A stretch of DNA of 12,479 nt from an uncultured Bacteroidales bacterium. Its GTDB lineage: Bacteria > Bacteroidota > Bacteroidia > Bacteroidales > F082. The notes under the pieces were generated by a model that did not search any database, was not told where the DNA came from, and saw nothing but the letters and a program-made list of their open reading frames with translations. The stretch's first letter is position 1. Every line of letters begins with the position of its first letter. A program made the position numbers and the translations under genes. The stretch is from the NCBI GenBank assembly GCA_937902805.1, contig CALEMB010000060.1:1-12479 (forward strand), given 5' to 3'. Below are positions 1 through 7,400 of this stretch, one piece after another.

Positions 1-2341
1 CGACGAAGTCGTCGAGGCTTACAAAAGGCCCACGCGCCGCACGTTCAGAAAGAAAACACTCCACACAACCTTGCTCCAGTCCTTGCAAATGCACAAATCC
101 CATGAAAATCGTCCGACCATTCAAGGTGGTGAGGTAACTGCTGCGATTGACGCAAGGCAGGTGGATCTTCGCACCCATGCGCCGCGCCTCGTTGAAGTAG
201 AACCAAGTCTGATAGAACCCGCCGAAATTGTTAATCACGGCCACCTGAAACTCAAGCGGATAGTGACTTTTCAAGTAAAGGCTTTGGTAACTCTCCACCG
301 CGTAAGAGGCCGAATGTGCTTTGGAAAAGGAATAGCCCGAAAATGACTCTATCTGCCGCCAAAGCTCACGCACCAAGTCATCGGGATAACCCTTGGCCTT
401 GCAGTTGTCGAAAAAGCGCTTCGTCACCTGTTCAAACTCCGTTTTGTCTCGCATTTTGTGACCCATCATGCGACGCAGCACATCGGCCTCGGCCAAGTCC
501 AAGCCCGCAAAATAATGCCCCACTTTGAGCACATCCTCCTGATAAATCATCACGCCATAGGTCTCGGCCAACAGTTCTTTCAAAACAGGATGCTTATAAT
601 CCACCGTTTCAGGATGATGGAAACGATTGACATACTCGCGCATCATGCCCGAACGGGCCACGCCTGGACGAATGATGGAACTGGCCGCAACCAAGGTTTT
701 GTAATCAGAACAACGCAACTTGCGTAACAGCCCACGCATCCCCGGACTCTCAATATAGAAGCAGCCGCAAGTCTCGGCTTTGAGCAGTTGCCGCTTGATT
801 AGCTCGTCTTGCTTCAACGCGTTAATCTGGTGAATGTCAATGCGAACACCTTGACTGTGTTCCACCATTTCCACCGCCTCGCGAATGTGCGCGATGCCAC
901 GCTGACTCAAAATGTCGATTTTTTCAAAGCCCAGTTTTTCAGCGGAATACATATCGTATTGTGTCGTCGGGAAGCCTTTGGGCGGCAGGTCGAGGGCAGC
1001 GAAGTTGGTGATGGGTTCTTCCGTAATCAACACGCCGCCGGCATGAATAGAACGTTGGCGTGGGAAGTCGCGGAGACGCTCGGCTATGGCCAAAATCTGC
1101 CGCCCGATTTCGCTCTGTCGGGCGAAGGCTTCAGGGTTGCGTTCCATTTGGTCGATTTCGCCTTTGGGCAGACCGTACACCTTGCCCAACTCGCGACAGA
1201 GCGAGTTGCTTTGGAAAGTGACCGTCGCGCCAAGCAGTGCCACATGCTCCCGACCATATTTCTCAAAGATATGCTCTATGACTTTGTCCCTATCCTTCCA
1301 CGAAAAATCGAGGTCGAAATCGGGCGGGCTGCTGCGCATGGGGTTGAGGAAACGCTCGAAGTACAAATCCAGTTCAATCGGATCCACATCGGTGATTTTC
1401 AAGCAATAAGCCACCACACTATTGGCACCACTGCCACGTCCGACATGATAGAAGCCTTGCGACATGGCGAATTTTACAATCTCCCAAGCGATGAGGAAAT
1501 AGGCGCAAAAGCCCATTCGCTCGATGATGTCCAACTCCTTCTCGATGCGGCGGTAAGCGGTCTTGTTGGCTGCGCCGTAGCGGTACATCATGCCGTCGAA
1601 AGCCAGCTTGCGCAGCAGTTCGCAGTCGTCATAGACATTACCCATGAAGGTGCGCTTGTTTTTCACGCTGTTGTCCAAATTGATTTCGCACTCGTCCAAG
1701 ATACGTTCTGCATTTTCAATGAGTTGTGGATAGAGTGCAAAGGTCGTTTTCAGCCTTTCGGCAGGCAAAAGAATCTCGTCGGGACCGGCACAAGCGGCAG
1801 GCTCCAAGCGTGAAATCAACACATTTTCGTCGATGGCGCGCATACATTGGTGCAGTTGGAAATCGTCGGCCTCGCCGAAGGTCACGGGTTGCATGGCGAC
1901 CAATTTTCCAAAAGATTCGCAGTTGTACAATTTGGTCAATTGGGAAAATCGAACACCGAGAAATTCATTCTCTTTCAGCGAATTTTGCTTTCGTTTCCCA
2001 AAGGGATAAATGACAAAGACCTGTTCCCAATCGGGTGCGATTTCGGGGAAAGGCTGTTGGGTGAGGTTATGATGGGTCAGGAAACGGTTCAGTTCGGAAA
2101 AGCCCTCGTTGTTTTTGGCCAAGGCCACATAGAGCAGCTCGTTGCCGTTGCGCACCTCCACACCTACAACAGGCCGCACACTCTTCCGCTGACATTCCAC
2201 CACGAAATCGGCCACGCCCATCGTCGTGTTGATATCGGTCAAAGACAAGACGGAATAGCCCATCGCGGCGGCCTTTCCGACCAGGTCCGCAATCGGCATC
2301 GTGCCGTAGCACAGGCTGTTATATGAATGAACGGCAATCAC
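1..2341 (-). CDS. dnaE: DNA polymerase III alpha subunit, short Bacteroidetes type (3' end beyond window)
   Basis: Template-directed DNA synthesis in the cytoplasm. The minus-strand frame is open from 2341 to the left edge, giving residues 1-780; families of this short type run to roughly 1000 residues, so the C-terminus is missing. Visible in order: an N-terminal PHP domain (VHSYNSLCYGT at residues 4-14, LTDIN near 34-38), the nucleotide-binding GRGSGANS at 301-308, the palm motif PDFDLDF at 340-346 with catalytic Asp341 and Asp343, and the third palm aspartate, Asp476, in KIDIL. The GTG at 2341 is chosen because an in-frame stop lies close upstream, no ATG occurs between them, and relatives begin a few residues before the HSYxSLxYGT motif. 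The first histidine of the usual PHP HxH pair is absent, so PHP metal chemistry may be lost. Paralogues of this type often sit with a Y-family polymerase; none is in this window. The polymerase call is firm; a specialised or mutagenic role is inference. Confidence 0.93.
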   Translation of the reverse strand, partial: MIAVHSYNSLCYGTMPIADLVGKAAAMGYSVLSLTDINTTMGVADFVVECQRKSVRPVVGVEVRNGNELLYVALAKNNEGFSELNRFLTHHNLTQQPFPEIAPDWEQVFVIYPFGKRKQNSLKENEFLGVRFSQLTKLYNCESFGKLVAMQPVTFGEADDFQLHQCMRAIDENVLISRLEPAACAGPDEILLPAERLKTTFALYPQLIENAERILDECEINLDNSVKNKRTFMGNVYDDCELLRKLAFDGMMYRYGAANKTAYRRIEKELDIIERMGFCAYFLIAWEIVKFAMSQGFYHVGRGSGANSVVAYCLKITDVDPIELDLYFERFLNPMRSSPPDFDLDFSWKDRDKVIEHIFEKYGREHVALLGATVTFQSNSLCRELGKVYGLPKGEIDQMERNPEAFARQSEIGRQILAIAERLRDFPRQRSIHAGGVLITEEPITNFAALDLPPKGFPTTQYDMYSAEKLGFEKIDILSQRGIAHIREAVEMVEHSQGVRIDIHQINALKQDELIKRQLLKAETCGCFYIESPGMRGLLRKLRCSDYKTLVAASSIIRPGVARSGMMREYVNRFHHPETVDYKHPVLKELLAETYGVMIYQEDVLKVGHYFAGLDLAEADVLRRMMGHKMRDKTEFEQVTKRFFDNCKAKGYPDDLVRELWRQIESFSGYSFSKAHSASYAVESYQSLYLKSHYPLEFQVAVINNFGGFYQTWFYFNEARRMGAKIHLPCVNRSSYLTTLNGRTIFMGFVHLQGLEQGCVECFLSERAARGPFVSLDDFV

Positions 2342-2351
2342 TCCAAATGGT

Positions 2352-2394
2352 TTGATTAGTTTTTCGTCAAAATTTACGCCGTAAATCTAATCAA
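2352..2394 (-). promoter_or_regulatory. Nested inverted repeat just upstream of dnaE
   Basis: An outer pair of 8-bp arms, TTGATTAG (2352-2359) and CTAATCAA (2387-2394), encloses an inner near-perfect palindrome ATTTACG-c-CGTAAAT (2372-2386) that abuts the right arm. On the minus strand this lies 11 bp before the GTG start of dnaE. It could be a two-part operator or a stem in the dnaE leader RNA. No TAnnTTTG box was found on the minus strand nearby, so the promoter itself is not located. Confidence 0.5.
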
Positions 2395-2421
2395 TATTTT
2401 TGGAATGTAAACTAGTTTGGG

Positions 2422-2476
2422 TGTCTTACGCTGAAAAAGTTGACACAAAAGTGACGACCTAAATCAGCAAATCACA
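2422..2476 (+). repeat. 55-bp direct repeat, copy 1
   Basis: Matches 3900-3954 in the same orientation: the first 51 bases are identical, then one mismatch (c versus t at 2473/3951), then three more matches. The unit begins near tgtcttacgctgaaaaag and ends near agcaaat. The flanks on either side are unrelated between the copies, so these are discrete boundaries. No coding function is apparent in the repeat. It may be the end of a mobile element, a small non-autonomous element, or a recombination footprint. Confidence 0.85.
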
Positions 2477-2501
2477 GACCATCAAAACCTTTCGAAACAG
2501 T

Positions 2502-2579
2502 GAACCTATGTTCATCGCCTCACGAACCTATGTTCATCGCCGCTTGAACCTATGTTCATTGGCACATGAACCTATGTTC
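2502..2579. repeat. Four GAACCTATGTTC dyads at 22-bp spacing
   Basis: The 12-mer GAACCTATGTTC occurs at 2502, 2524, 2546 and 2568, exactly 22 bp apart. All four copies are identical, while the 10-bp spacers diverge (atcgcctcac, atcgccgctt, attggcacat). Each copy has inverted half-sites GAAC and GTTC around a 4-bp centre, and 22 bp is about two helical turns, so the sites would lie on one face of the DNA. The GAAC-N4-GTTC shape is that of the Gram-positive LexA/DinR box. The array lies about 160 bp upstream of dnaE on that gene's promoter side. Binding by any given regulator is inference; a decaying minisatellite is the alternative. Confidence 0.7.
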
Positions 2580-2645
2580 GTTTTACCGCGTGGATTTAGA
2601 GCCTCGCCCTTACCCACTCATCGCGGGCCAAGACCCGCAATCTCC

Positions 2646-2831
2646 CCAAGCGGAAAATACCCAAAGCTCGAAGGAGGTGCATTCTTCTCCATTGACTGCA
2701 TAGAGAACTATGAGCTTATCCGTGAATTATCCTCTTTCGGAAAAGACCTGTTGGTTCTCTCGCCCGCCGACATCCAGCAGAAAGTGCGCGACCGCGTGGC
2801 GGCACAATTCCAGGCGTATCAGGCACTGTAA
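2646..2831 (+). pseudogene. 3' remnant of a WYL-domain transcriptional regulator
   Basis: The last ~60 codons of the open frame ending at the TAA at 2829-2831 resemble the C-terminal extension of Bacteroidales WYL-domain regulators: a beta strand (GGAFFSIDC), then ENYELIRELSSFGKDLLVLS, then an amphipathic helix starting PADIQQKVRDR. Intact family members are about 300 residues, with an N-terminal helix-turn-helix followed by the WYL domain; both are missing here. The frame upstream is 22-bp repeat and unrelated sequence, so the gene was cut by deletion or insertion. The resemblance is recognised from memory of the family and not aligned. It is probably not expressed as a functional regulator. 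The toxin-antitoxin promoter lies directly downstream. Confidence 0.55.
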
Positions 2832-2835
2832 TACG

Positions 2836-2861
2836 TTTGTTATAAAAATTGTATATATTTG
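2836..2861 (+). promoter_or_regulatory. Candidate Bacteroidetes promoter for the toxin-antitoxin operon
   Basis: TATATTTG at 2854-2861 fits the Bacteroidetes -7 consensus TAnnTTTG. A TTTG lies at 2836-2839, but only 14 bp separate it from the -7 box, against the usual 19-21 bp, so the -33 part is poor. It sits between the stop of the WYL remnant and the antitoxin start, about 26 bp before the ATG. Confidence 0.5.
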
Positions 2862-2887
2862 CAGCGTTAAACGAAAAGGAGGGAAAC

Positions 2888-3136
2888 ATGACAGCCATAG
2901 AAATGAAATATTCTTTATTCAAGGAAATTGACTCGATTGAGGATGAGTCGGTACTGTACCAACTGACAGCCTTTATCAGGAATTTGTTAGGTGCCTCGAA
3001 AAACAAAACCACTTCCGAGGTGAATAAAGACGGAATTCCAGAGTTCATCCGTAACATGAGCGTAAAGACAGACATGACCGGCGAAGAGGATGTGAAGGAA
3101 GTTATGCACAATCACTGGGAGGAGAAGTATGGATAA
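2888..3136 (+). CDS. Putative antitoxin of a PIN-domain toxin
   Basis: An 82-residue acidic protein. I chose the ATG at 2888 over earlier in-frame codons because AAGGAGGG (2876-2883) sits 4 bp upstream, a strong Shine-Dalgarno site, and because the candidate promoter overlaps the earlier starts. The N-terminal half (residues 1-35) is predicted mostly helical. The middle (36-48) is polar and probably flexible. The C-terminal part ends in an acidic-basic helix with WEEKYG, the sort of tail that in such Bacteroidetes modules is thought to clamp onto the toxin. No classical DNA-binding fold is evident. The stop overlaps the PIN gene start by 8 bp, so the two are translationally coupled. The antitoxin role rests mainly on this position and size; the family itself is not one I can name. 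Confidence 0.72.
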   Translation: MTAIEMKYSLFKEIDSIEDESVLYQLTAFIRNLLGASKNKTTSEVNKDGIPEFIRNMSVKTDMTGEEDVKEVMHNHWEEKYG

Positions 3137-3548
3137 ACTTTTTCTTGATGCAAATGTCGTAGTGGATTTTCTCTGTGAACGTAGCGATTTCTATCTGCCA
3201 GCAGCCAGATTGATGGTTAAGAGCTACAACAAAGAAATCGAATTGTGTTGCTCTACATTGACATTGGCAACGGCAAGCTATTTCATGGAAAGAAGCAAAG
3301 TTAGCCAAACTGACATATTCCACAAAATATCAGACATGATTAGCATTTGTGAATTAGCCGATGTGGATAGGGATGTGGTGGTGCAAGCGTTGTCGTCTGG
3401 GTTTACGGACTTTGAGGATGCCATGCAATATTTCTCTGCAAAGAAATGGGGTGCCGACATTATTATCACTCGCAACAAGAAGGACTTCGCTAACTCTCAG
3501 CTTCCGGTTTATGAGCCTTTAGAATATTTGGAATTAGAAAATGACTGA
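3129..3548 (+). CDS. PIN-domain (VapC-like) endoribonuclease toxin
   Basis: A 139-residue single-domain protein, the normal size for a PIN toxin. The acidic metal-binding residues of the fold are visible: Asp7 in LFLDANVVVDFL, then Glu96-Asp97 in FTDFEDAMQ, then Asp110 in GADIIITRN and Asp119 in KKDF. PIN toxins of this kind cleave RNA with Mg/Mn; the actual target cannot be read from sequence. The ATG at 3129 has GGGAGGAG (3117-3124) 4 bp upstream and overlaps the antitoxin stop by 8 bp; its own stop overlaps the next gene's start by 8 bp. All key residues are present, so the toxin looks intact. Confidence 0.87.
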   Translation: MDKLFLDANVVVDFLCERSDFYLPAARLMVKSYNKEIELCCSTLTLATASYFMERSKVSQTDIFHKISDMISICELADVDRDVVVQALSSGFTDFEDAMQYFSAKKWGADIIITRNKKDFANSQLPVYEPLEYLELEND

Positions 3549-3912
3549 TAAACCTACTTTTACTTTCCGTGATGGGATGACCGCCGATGAAGGCTATGTG
3601 CAATGGATGGCCGACATCAAGCAGCGTTTCCGCCAAAGCCAAACCAAGGCGGCTGTTCGTGTAAATACTGCCATGCTTGAGTTTTATTGGAGCTTGGGTA
3701 GAGATATGGTGGAACTGCGGGCAGAAAGCAAATGGGGCAGCGGTTTCTTTGATCAGTTGAGCCTTGATTTGAGGACTGCTTTTAGCGAAGAAACAGGTTT
3801 CTCAGTGACCAACCTCAAGTATATGAAGCGTTGGTATGCCTTTTATAATGAGAGAGTTGTAAATCGTCAACGACTCGTTGACGAAAAAGGCCAACGACTT
3901 GTCTTACGCTGA
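3541..3912 (+). pseudogene. DUF1016/YhcG-like PDDEXK nuclease, truncated to N-terminal domain
   Basis: The 123-codon frame matches the start of DUF1016 proteins (YhcG-like, about 340-370 residues): an initial YVQWMADIKQRFRQSQTKAA segment, then FYWSLGRDMVEL, then the GSGFFDQLSLDLR stretch and FSVTNLKYMKRWY. This is the DUF1016 N-terminal, winged-helix-like part; the C-terminal PDDEXK nuclease domain is missing. The frame runs into copy 2 of the 55-bp repeat at 3900, which supplies the last residues (LR) and the TGA stop. The gene overlaps the PIN toxin by 8 bp, so it was the third gene of that operon. Truncation by insertion or deletion is the simplest reading. The product might still fold as a free N-terminal domain, but nuclease activity is not expected. 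Confidence 0.82.
3865..3883. repeat. Inverted repeat next to the DUF1016 break
   Basis: CGTCAACG (3865-3872), act, CGTTGACG (3876-3883): perfect 8-bp arms with a 3-bp loop, followed by five A's. It lies inside the truncated DUF1016 frame, 17 bp before the 55-bp repeat begins. CAACGACTTG then recurs at 3892-3901. It may be a recombination or insertion hot spot, or simply coding sequence for repeated QRLV residues. Confidence 0.6.
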
Positions 3913-3954
3913 AAAAGTTGACACAAAAGTGACGACCTAAATCAGCAAATTACA
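3900..3954 (+). repeat. 55-bp direct repeat, copy 2
   Basis: Same orientation as copy 1 at 2422-2476, with 54 of 55 bases matching. Its left edge is exactly where the DUF1016 frame loses family resemblance, so this copy marks the truncation point. The right flank (ataggga...) is unrelated to the right flank of copy 1. The two copies bracket 1423 bp holding the dyad array, the WYL remnant and the toxin-antitoxin operon. Confidence 0.85.
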
Positions 3955-4217
3955 TAGGGACGTTCAGATAGATTCCTTGTGTGTTTGTCGCATTCAACAT
4001 CCTTGTGTCATTTGTTTTTCACCTGCAAAAAAAGACATTTCCTGATAACCGCATGCGCAATCCGAGATTTTTTTAATCTTTTCCTTCCTGTATTCCCCAA
4101 GATTCCTTATCTTTGCCCCCGACAAAACAAACAAAAGTCTAACCAAAATACATCGAATGAAATAATCCCTCTCCCTTTACATAATTTGAAGAAATAGCGT
4201 TAGCTTAAAAGCTTGTG
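3955..4217 (+). other. AT-rich intergenic region before the LRR gene
   Basis: No supportable gene. It contains an imperfect direct repeat (ccttgtgt...tttgt, near 3974 and 4000), a run of seven T's near 4069, the candidate promoter at 4108-4115 and a short AGCTT-AA-AAGCT dyad at 4202-4213. A 72-codon open frame at 3979-4197 is low-complexity and resembles nothing I recognise. Confidence 0.6.
4108..4115 (+). promoter_or_regulatory. Candidate -7 box for the LRR surface gene
   Basis: TATCTTTG fits TAnnTTTG. The region 19-21 bp upstream is pyrimidine-rich but has no clear TTTG, so only the -7 half is supported. If used, transcription would begin near 4120 and the mRNA would carry a leader of about 315 nt that includes the extended hairpin. 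Confidence 0.45.
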
Positions 4218-4340
4218 TTATAGGAAACTTCGACACTTCCCATGCACGACCAGGCGAGTAAGCCGATGCTCACGTGTTTTTCACGTGGGCTTTACTCATA
4301 TACATAGTTGTCGTGCAAGGCAGTCGAAGGCCTCCTATAA
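4218..4340 (+). ncRNA. Extended-hairpin leader element (unknown structured RNA)
   Basis: Five successive helices pair across 123 bases. TTATAGGA (4218-4225) pairs with TCCTATAA (4333-4340); CTTCGAC (4228-4234) with GTCGAAG (4323-4329); GCACGAC (4244-4250) with GTCGTGC (4310-4316); GAGTAAGCC (4256-4264) with GGCTTTACTC (4288-4297, one bulged T); CACGTG (4271-4276) with CACGTG (4282-4287) around a TTTTT loop. Asymmetric internal loops (2/3 and 9/6 nt) separate the outer helices, a pattern more like RNA than a DNA palindrome. It lies between the candidate promoter and the ATG of the LRR gene, about 100 nt before the start, and has no T-tract terminator. I do not recognise a known riboswitch core. 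A leader regulator, a small independent RNA, or a palindromic mobile repeat are all possible. Confidence 0.6.
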
Positions 4341-4437
4341 TCAACTAGAAAAACAGAGTAAGTCCACGCTTTTTATTGCCCGCCCGGGATTTTAATAAGA
4401 AAAACACAATTCAATCTAATAACTAAATCTAATCATT

Positions 4438-7400
4438 ATGAATGTAAGACATTTACATCGGAAAAGGATGGCTTGGACTGTCCTGCTCGTCCTGCTGCTG
4501 AACGTGGCGGGATTGACGAAAGCGTTTGCCCAAGAACAGTTTGAGGCAGACAACTTGCTTTACACCATCATCAGTACAACCCCTCCCACAGTGAGCCTTG
4601 ATGGGCATGTGGACGGGACGTCTGCTTCTGATGAATTGGTTATTCCGGAAACCGTTGAAAACGGCAGTATTACTTACACGGTCACTGCTATTGGTGACAA
4701 TGCTTTTGCCAACTACACTGATATGTATGGCGACATTGACATCCCCAATACAGTGCTCACCATCGGTAGTCATGCTTTTGATAATGCAGGCTTCGATGGC
4801 AATTTGACTATTGGTACTTCGGTGACCACAATTGGAAGCTATGCTTTCGCCAATCTTGGAAGTACTGGTGGTGACCTTCACATTCCCAATTCCGTCACGC
4901 AAATTGGTGACCATGCATTTTACCAAAGCTACTTCGATGGCACATTCGTGCTATCGAATGCTGTTGTTAGCATCGGAGAGTATGCATTCTATGGATGCCA
5001 GTATATGACGGCGAGTCCATTGGCTCTCCCTAATACATTATCGATGCTTGGAGATTACGCTTTCTATCATTGTGCAGGCTTGACAGGCAGGTTGACCTTG
5101 TCAACTTCCTTGACCTCAATAGGAGCACACTCATTCGATGGATGCGGATTCACGCAATTGAACTTTGGCAGCACGACCAACTCTCAATTGCAATCCATTG
5201 GTGACTATGCTTTCTATAATTGCTCAAGCATGACTGGCAATCTTGCTTTTCCGCTCAATATTCAATCCGTTGGGCAATACACTTTTGCAAATTGCGGCTT
5301 TACAGGAAATTTGAACCTGAGGAACATTCAAACCATCGGCGCATACGCTTTTTCTAATGTGCCTTTCAATAGCAATGGTCTTACCATTCCCATCACGTTG
5401 ACCTCCATTGGGGAAGGAGCTTTTCAGAATTGTTTCCAAGGTGGATCACTTACTATCAATGCGGAATTAACTTCAATCCCTGATTATGCGTTTGAGAATT
5501 GGTCTGACCAACGTGGTTTCAATGGTACGCTTACCCTGCCAAGTACGGTTACTTCCATTGGTGAAAGTGCTTTTTATGACAACCGCTTTTCTGGAACGCT
5601 TACCATACCAGAAAATGTAACTTCTATCGGTAGCAGTGCATTTGAGAGTTGCACGGGTTTTACAGGGACTCTAGTAATTCCCGAGAATGTGACTTCCATT
5701 GGCAGCGCGGCATTTTCCAACTGTACAGGATTTACGCAGCTAGATTATAACGCCATTAACTGCACTATCGACAATGATTCTTGGCGCGAATGGCTGTATG
5801 GCTGCAATTCCATAACCACTTTAAGCATTGGTGAGAATGTGGAGATTATTCCGAACAAAGCTTTTATGGATCAAGAACAATTCACAGGCAATCTAATCAT
5901 TCCTGAATCTGTGACTGAAATTGGCAATTATGCATTTGCAAATTGCGGTTTTACGGGTGTAACTTTTAACGAAGGTTTGACGCGTATCAGTGGCTACGCT
6001 TTTGAAAACTGCACGGGTATTACAAGCATCGACCTGCCCGAATCTCTTACTTTCCTTAGCGGTTTCTATGGCTGCACAGGATTGACTAGCGTCACTATTC
6101 CTGCAGCAGTGGAAGGCATCGGTAATACTGCTTTTAGGGATTGCACCAACCTTTTGGAAATTAATTTCAATGCGACTAACTGCACTACGGTAAATGCTCA
6201 ATCAAGAGGTTGGCTGGAAAACTGCCAATCACTGACTACTATTAATATAGGTGAAAATGTACAGACAATTCCTAACTATGCATTTTATGATTGTAGCACC
6301 CTGACGGGCGATTTAGTCATCCCCAATTCAGTGACAACCATCGGTGAAAGAGCTTTCTACCAAACAGGCTTTAATGGCAGCCTTACGATTGGGGAGAATG
6401 TGACCAACATTGGTGACTACGCTTTTTATAATGATGCCATTTTATTCGTTTCCATTACTTCTCTCTCCGAAACTCCGGCATCATTGGGCGACAACGTATT
6501 CTTTGCTTCTTGGTATGGAAGTCCGAACATTCCCGTTTATGTTCCATGCGGTTCAGAGGATGATTATTTGTCGGTTGCTTGGGGCGGTTTCAGCAGTTTC
6601 AATGGCTTATGCTCTGGCACGGTTACTGTTGCTGCTACTCCTGCCGAAGGCGGAACGGTGACAGGTGGAGGTTCGTTTGAAGGCGGTCAATCCTGCGCGG
6701 TAACTGCGACAGCTAATACAGGTTATGTCTTTGCCAACTGGACCGCAAATGGAGTGTTGGTTTCCACTTTGGCGGAATACTCGTTCCCTGTAGCAGGCGA
6801 TATGGCTTTGGTGGCGCACTTTGTTCCTGAAGGTAATATCGTCTTTGCCGATGCCAACGTGAAAGCCATTTGTGTCGAGCATTGGGATAGTAACGGAGAT
6901 GGTGAATTAAGCTATGTTGAAGCTGCCTCGGTAACGGATTTAAGTTATTATTTCCAATACAATTCAAACCTCACTTCGTTTGACGAATTGCAATATTTTA
7001 TCGGATTGTCGTCCATTCCCTACAATGCATTCCATTCTTGTAGCAATTTGACTTCCGTTGTGCTCCCCGAATCCATCACAGTCATTGCTGAGCAAGCGTT
7101 CCAGTATTGCAACAACCTCAGCGGGACACTCGTGATACCTAATTCAGTGACCACCATTGGCTTTAGAGCTTTCGAAGACTGCAGTGGTTTTACTGGAGAT
7201 CTTGTGATACCCAATTCAGTAACAAGTATTGCCGAAGAGGCTTTTAAGGACTGCACAGGCTTCAATGGCGCACTTATTATAGGAGAAGGCGTAACCAGCA
7301 TCGAAAGCGCCACCTTCTCTGGTTGCAGTGGATTCACTTCTGTTGCATTCCCGAATTCCTTGACATCACTAGGTTCTAATGCGTTTTATGGTTGTTCTGG

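Larger units (their letters stand above)
2342..2645. other. Gene-free interval between dnaE and the WYL remnant
   Basis: About 300 bases without a supportable gene. It holds the nested inverted repeat, copy 1 of the 55-bp repeat and the four-dyad array, each listed separately. A plus-strand frame is open from 2508, but its first 45 or so codons are made largely of the 22-bp repeat and read like no protein I recognise. A short GC-rich dyad (GCGGG/CCCGC, near 2626-2642) is too weak to call a terminator. Confidence 0.6.

Noticed and set aside
809..1813. Long plus-strand open frame (334 codons)
   Set aside because: It lies antisense to dnaE, whose frame shows all polymerase motifs; the plus-strand translation resembles no family and is a shadow of its codon use.
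2502..2579. CRISPR array
   Set aside because: The constant part is only 12 bp with 10-bp spacers, far below CRISPR repeat and spacer lengths, and no cas genes are present.
2716..3111. 131-codon minus-strand frame opposite the antitoxin
   Set aside because: It overlaps the WYL remnant and antitoxin on the other strand, and those have promoter, SD and family support.
4218..4340. Invertible promoter (inverton)
   Set aside because: The arms are interrupted by unequal loops, the enclosed 59 bp has no TAnnTTTG box in either orientation, and no recombinase gene is nearby.
4213..4395. Possible 60-codon leader peptide
   Set aside because: It runs through both arms of the extended hairpin, is Arg/Cys-rich without pattern and starts at a non-ATG codon; the RNA pairing explains the sequence better.
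4376..4398. Intrinsic terminator at CCCGCCCGGG-ATTTTAAT
   Set aside because: CCCGGG is only a 6-bp self-palindrome without room for a loop, and the T run is short; it also lies between leader and gene start.
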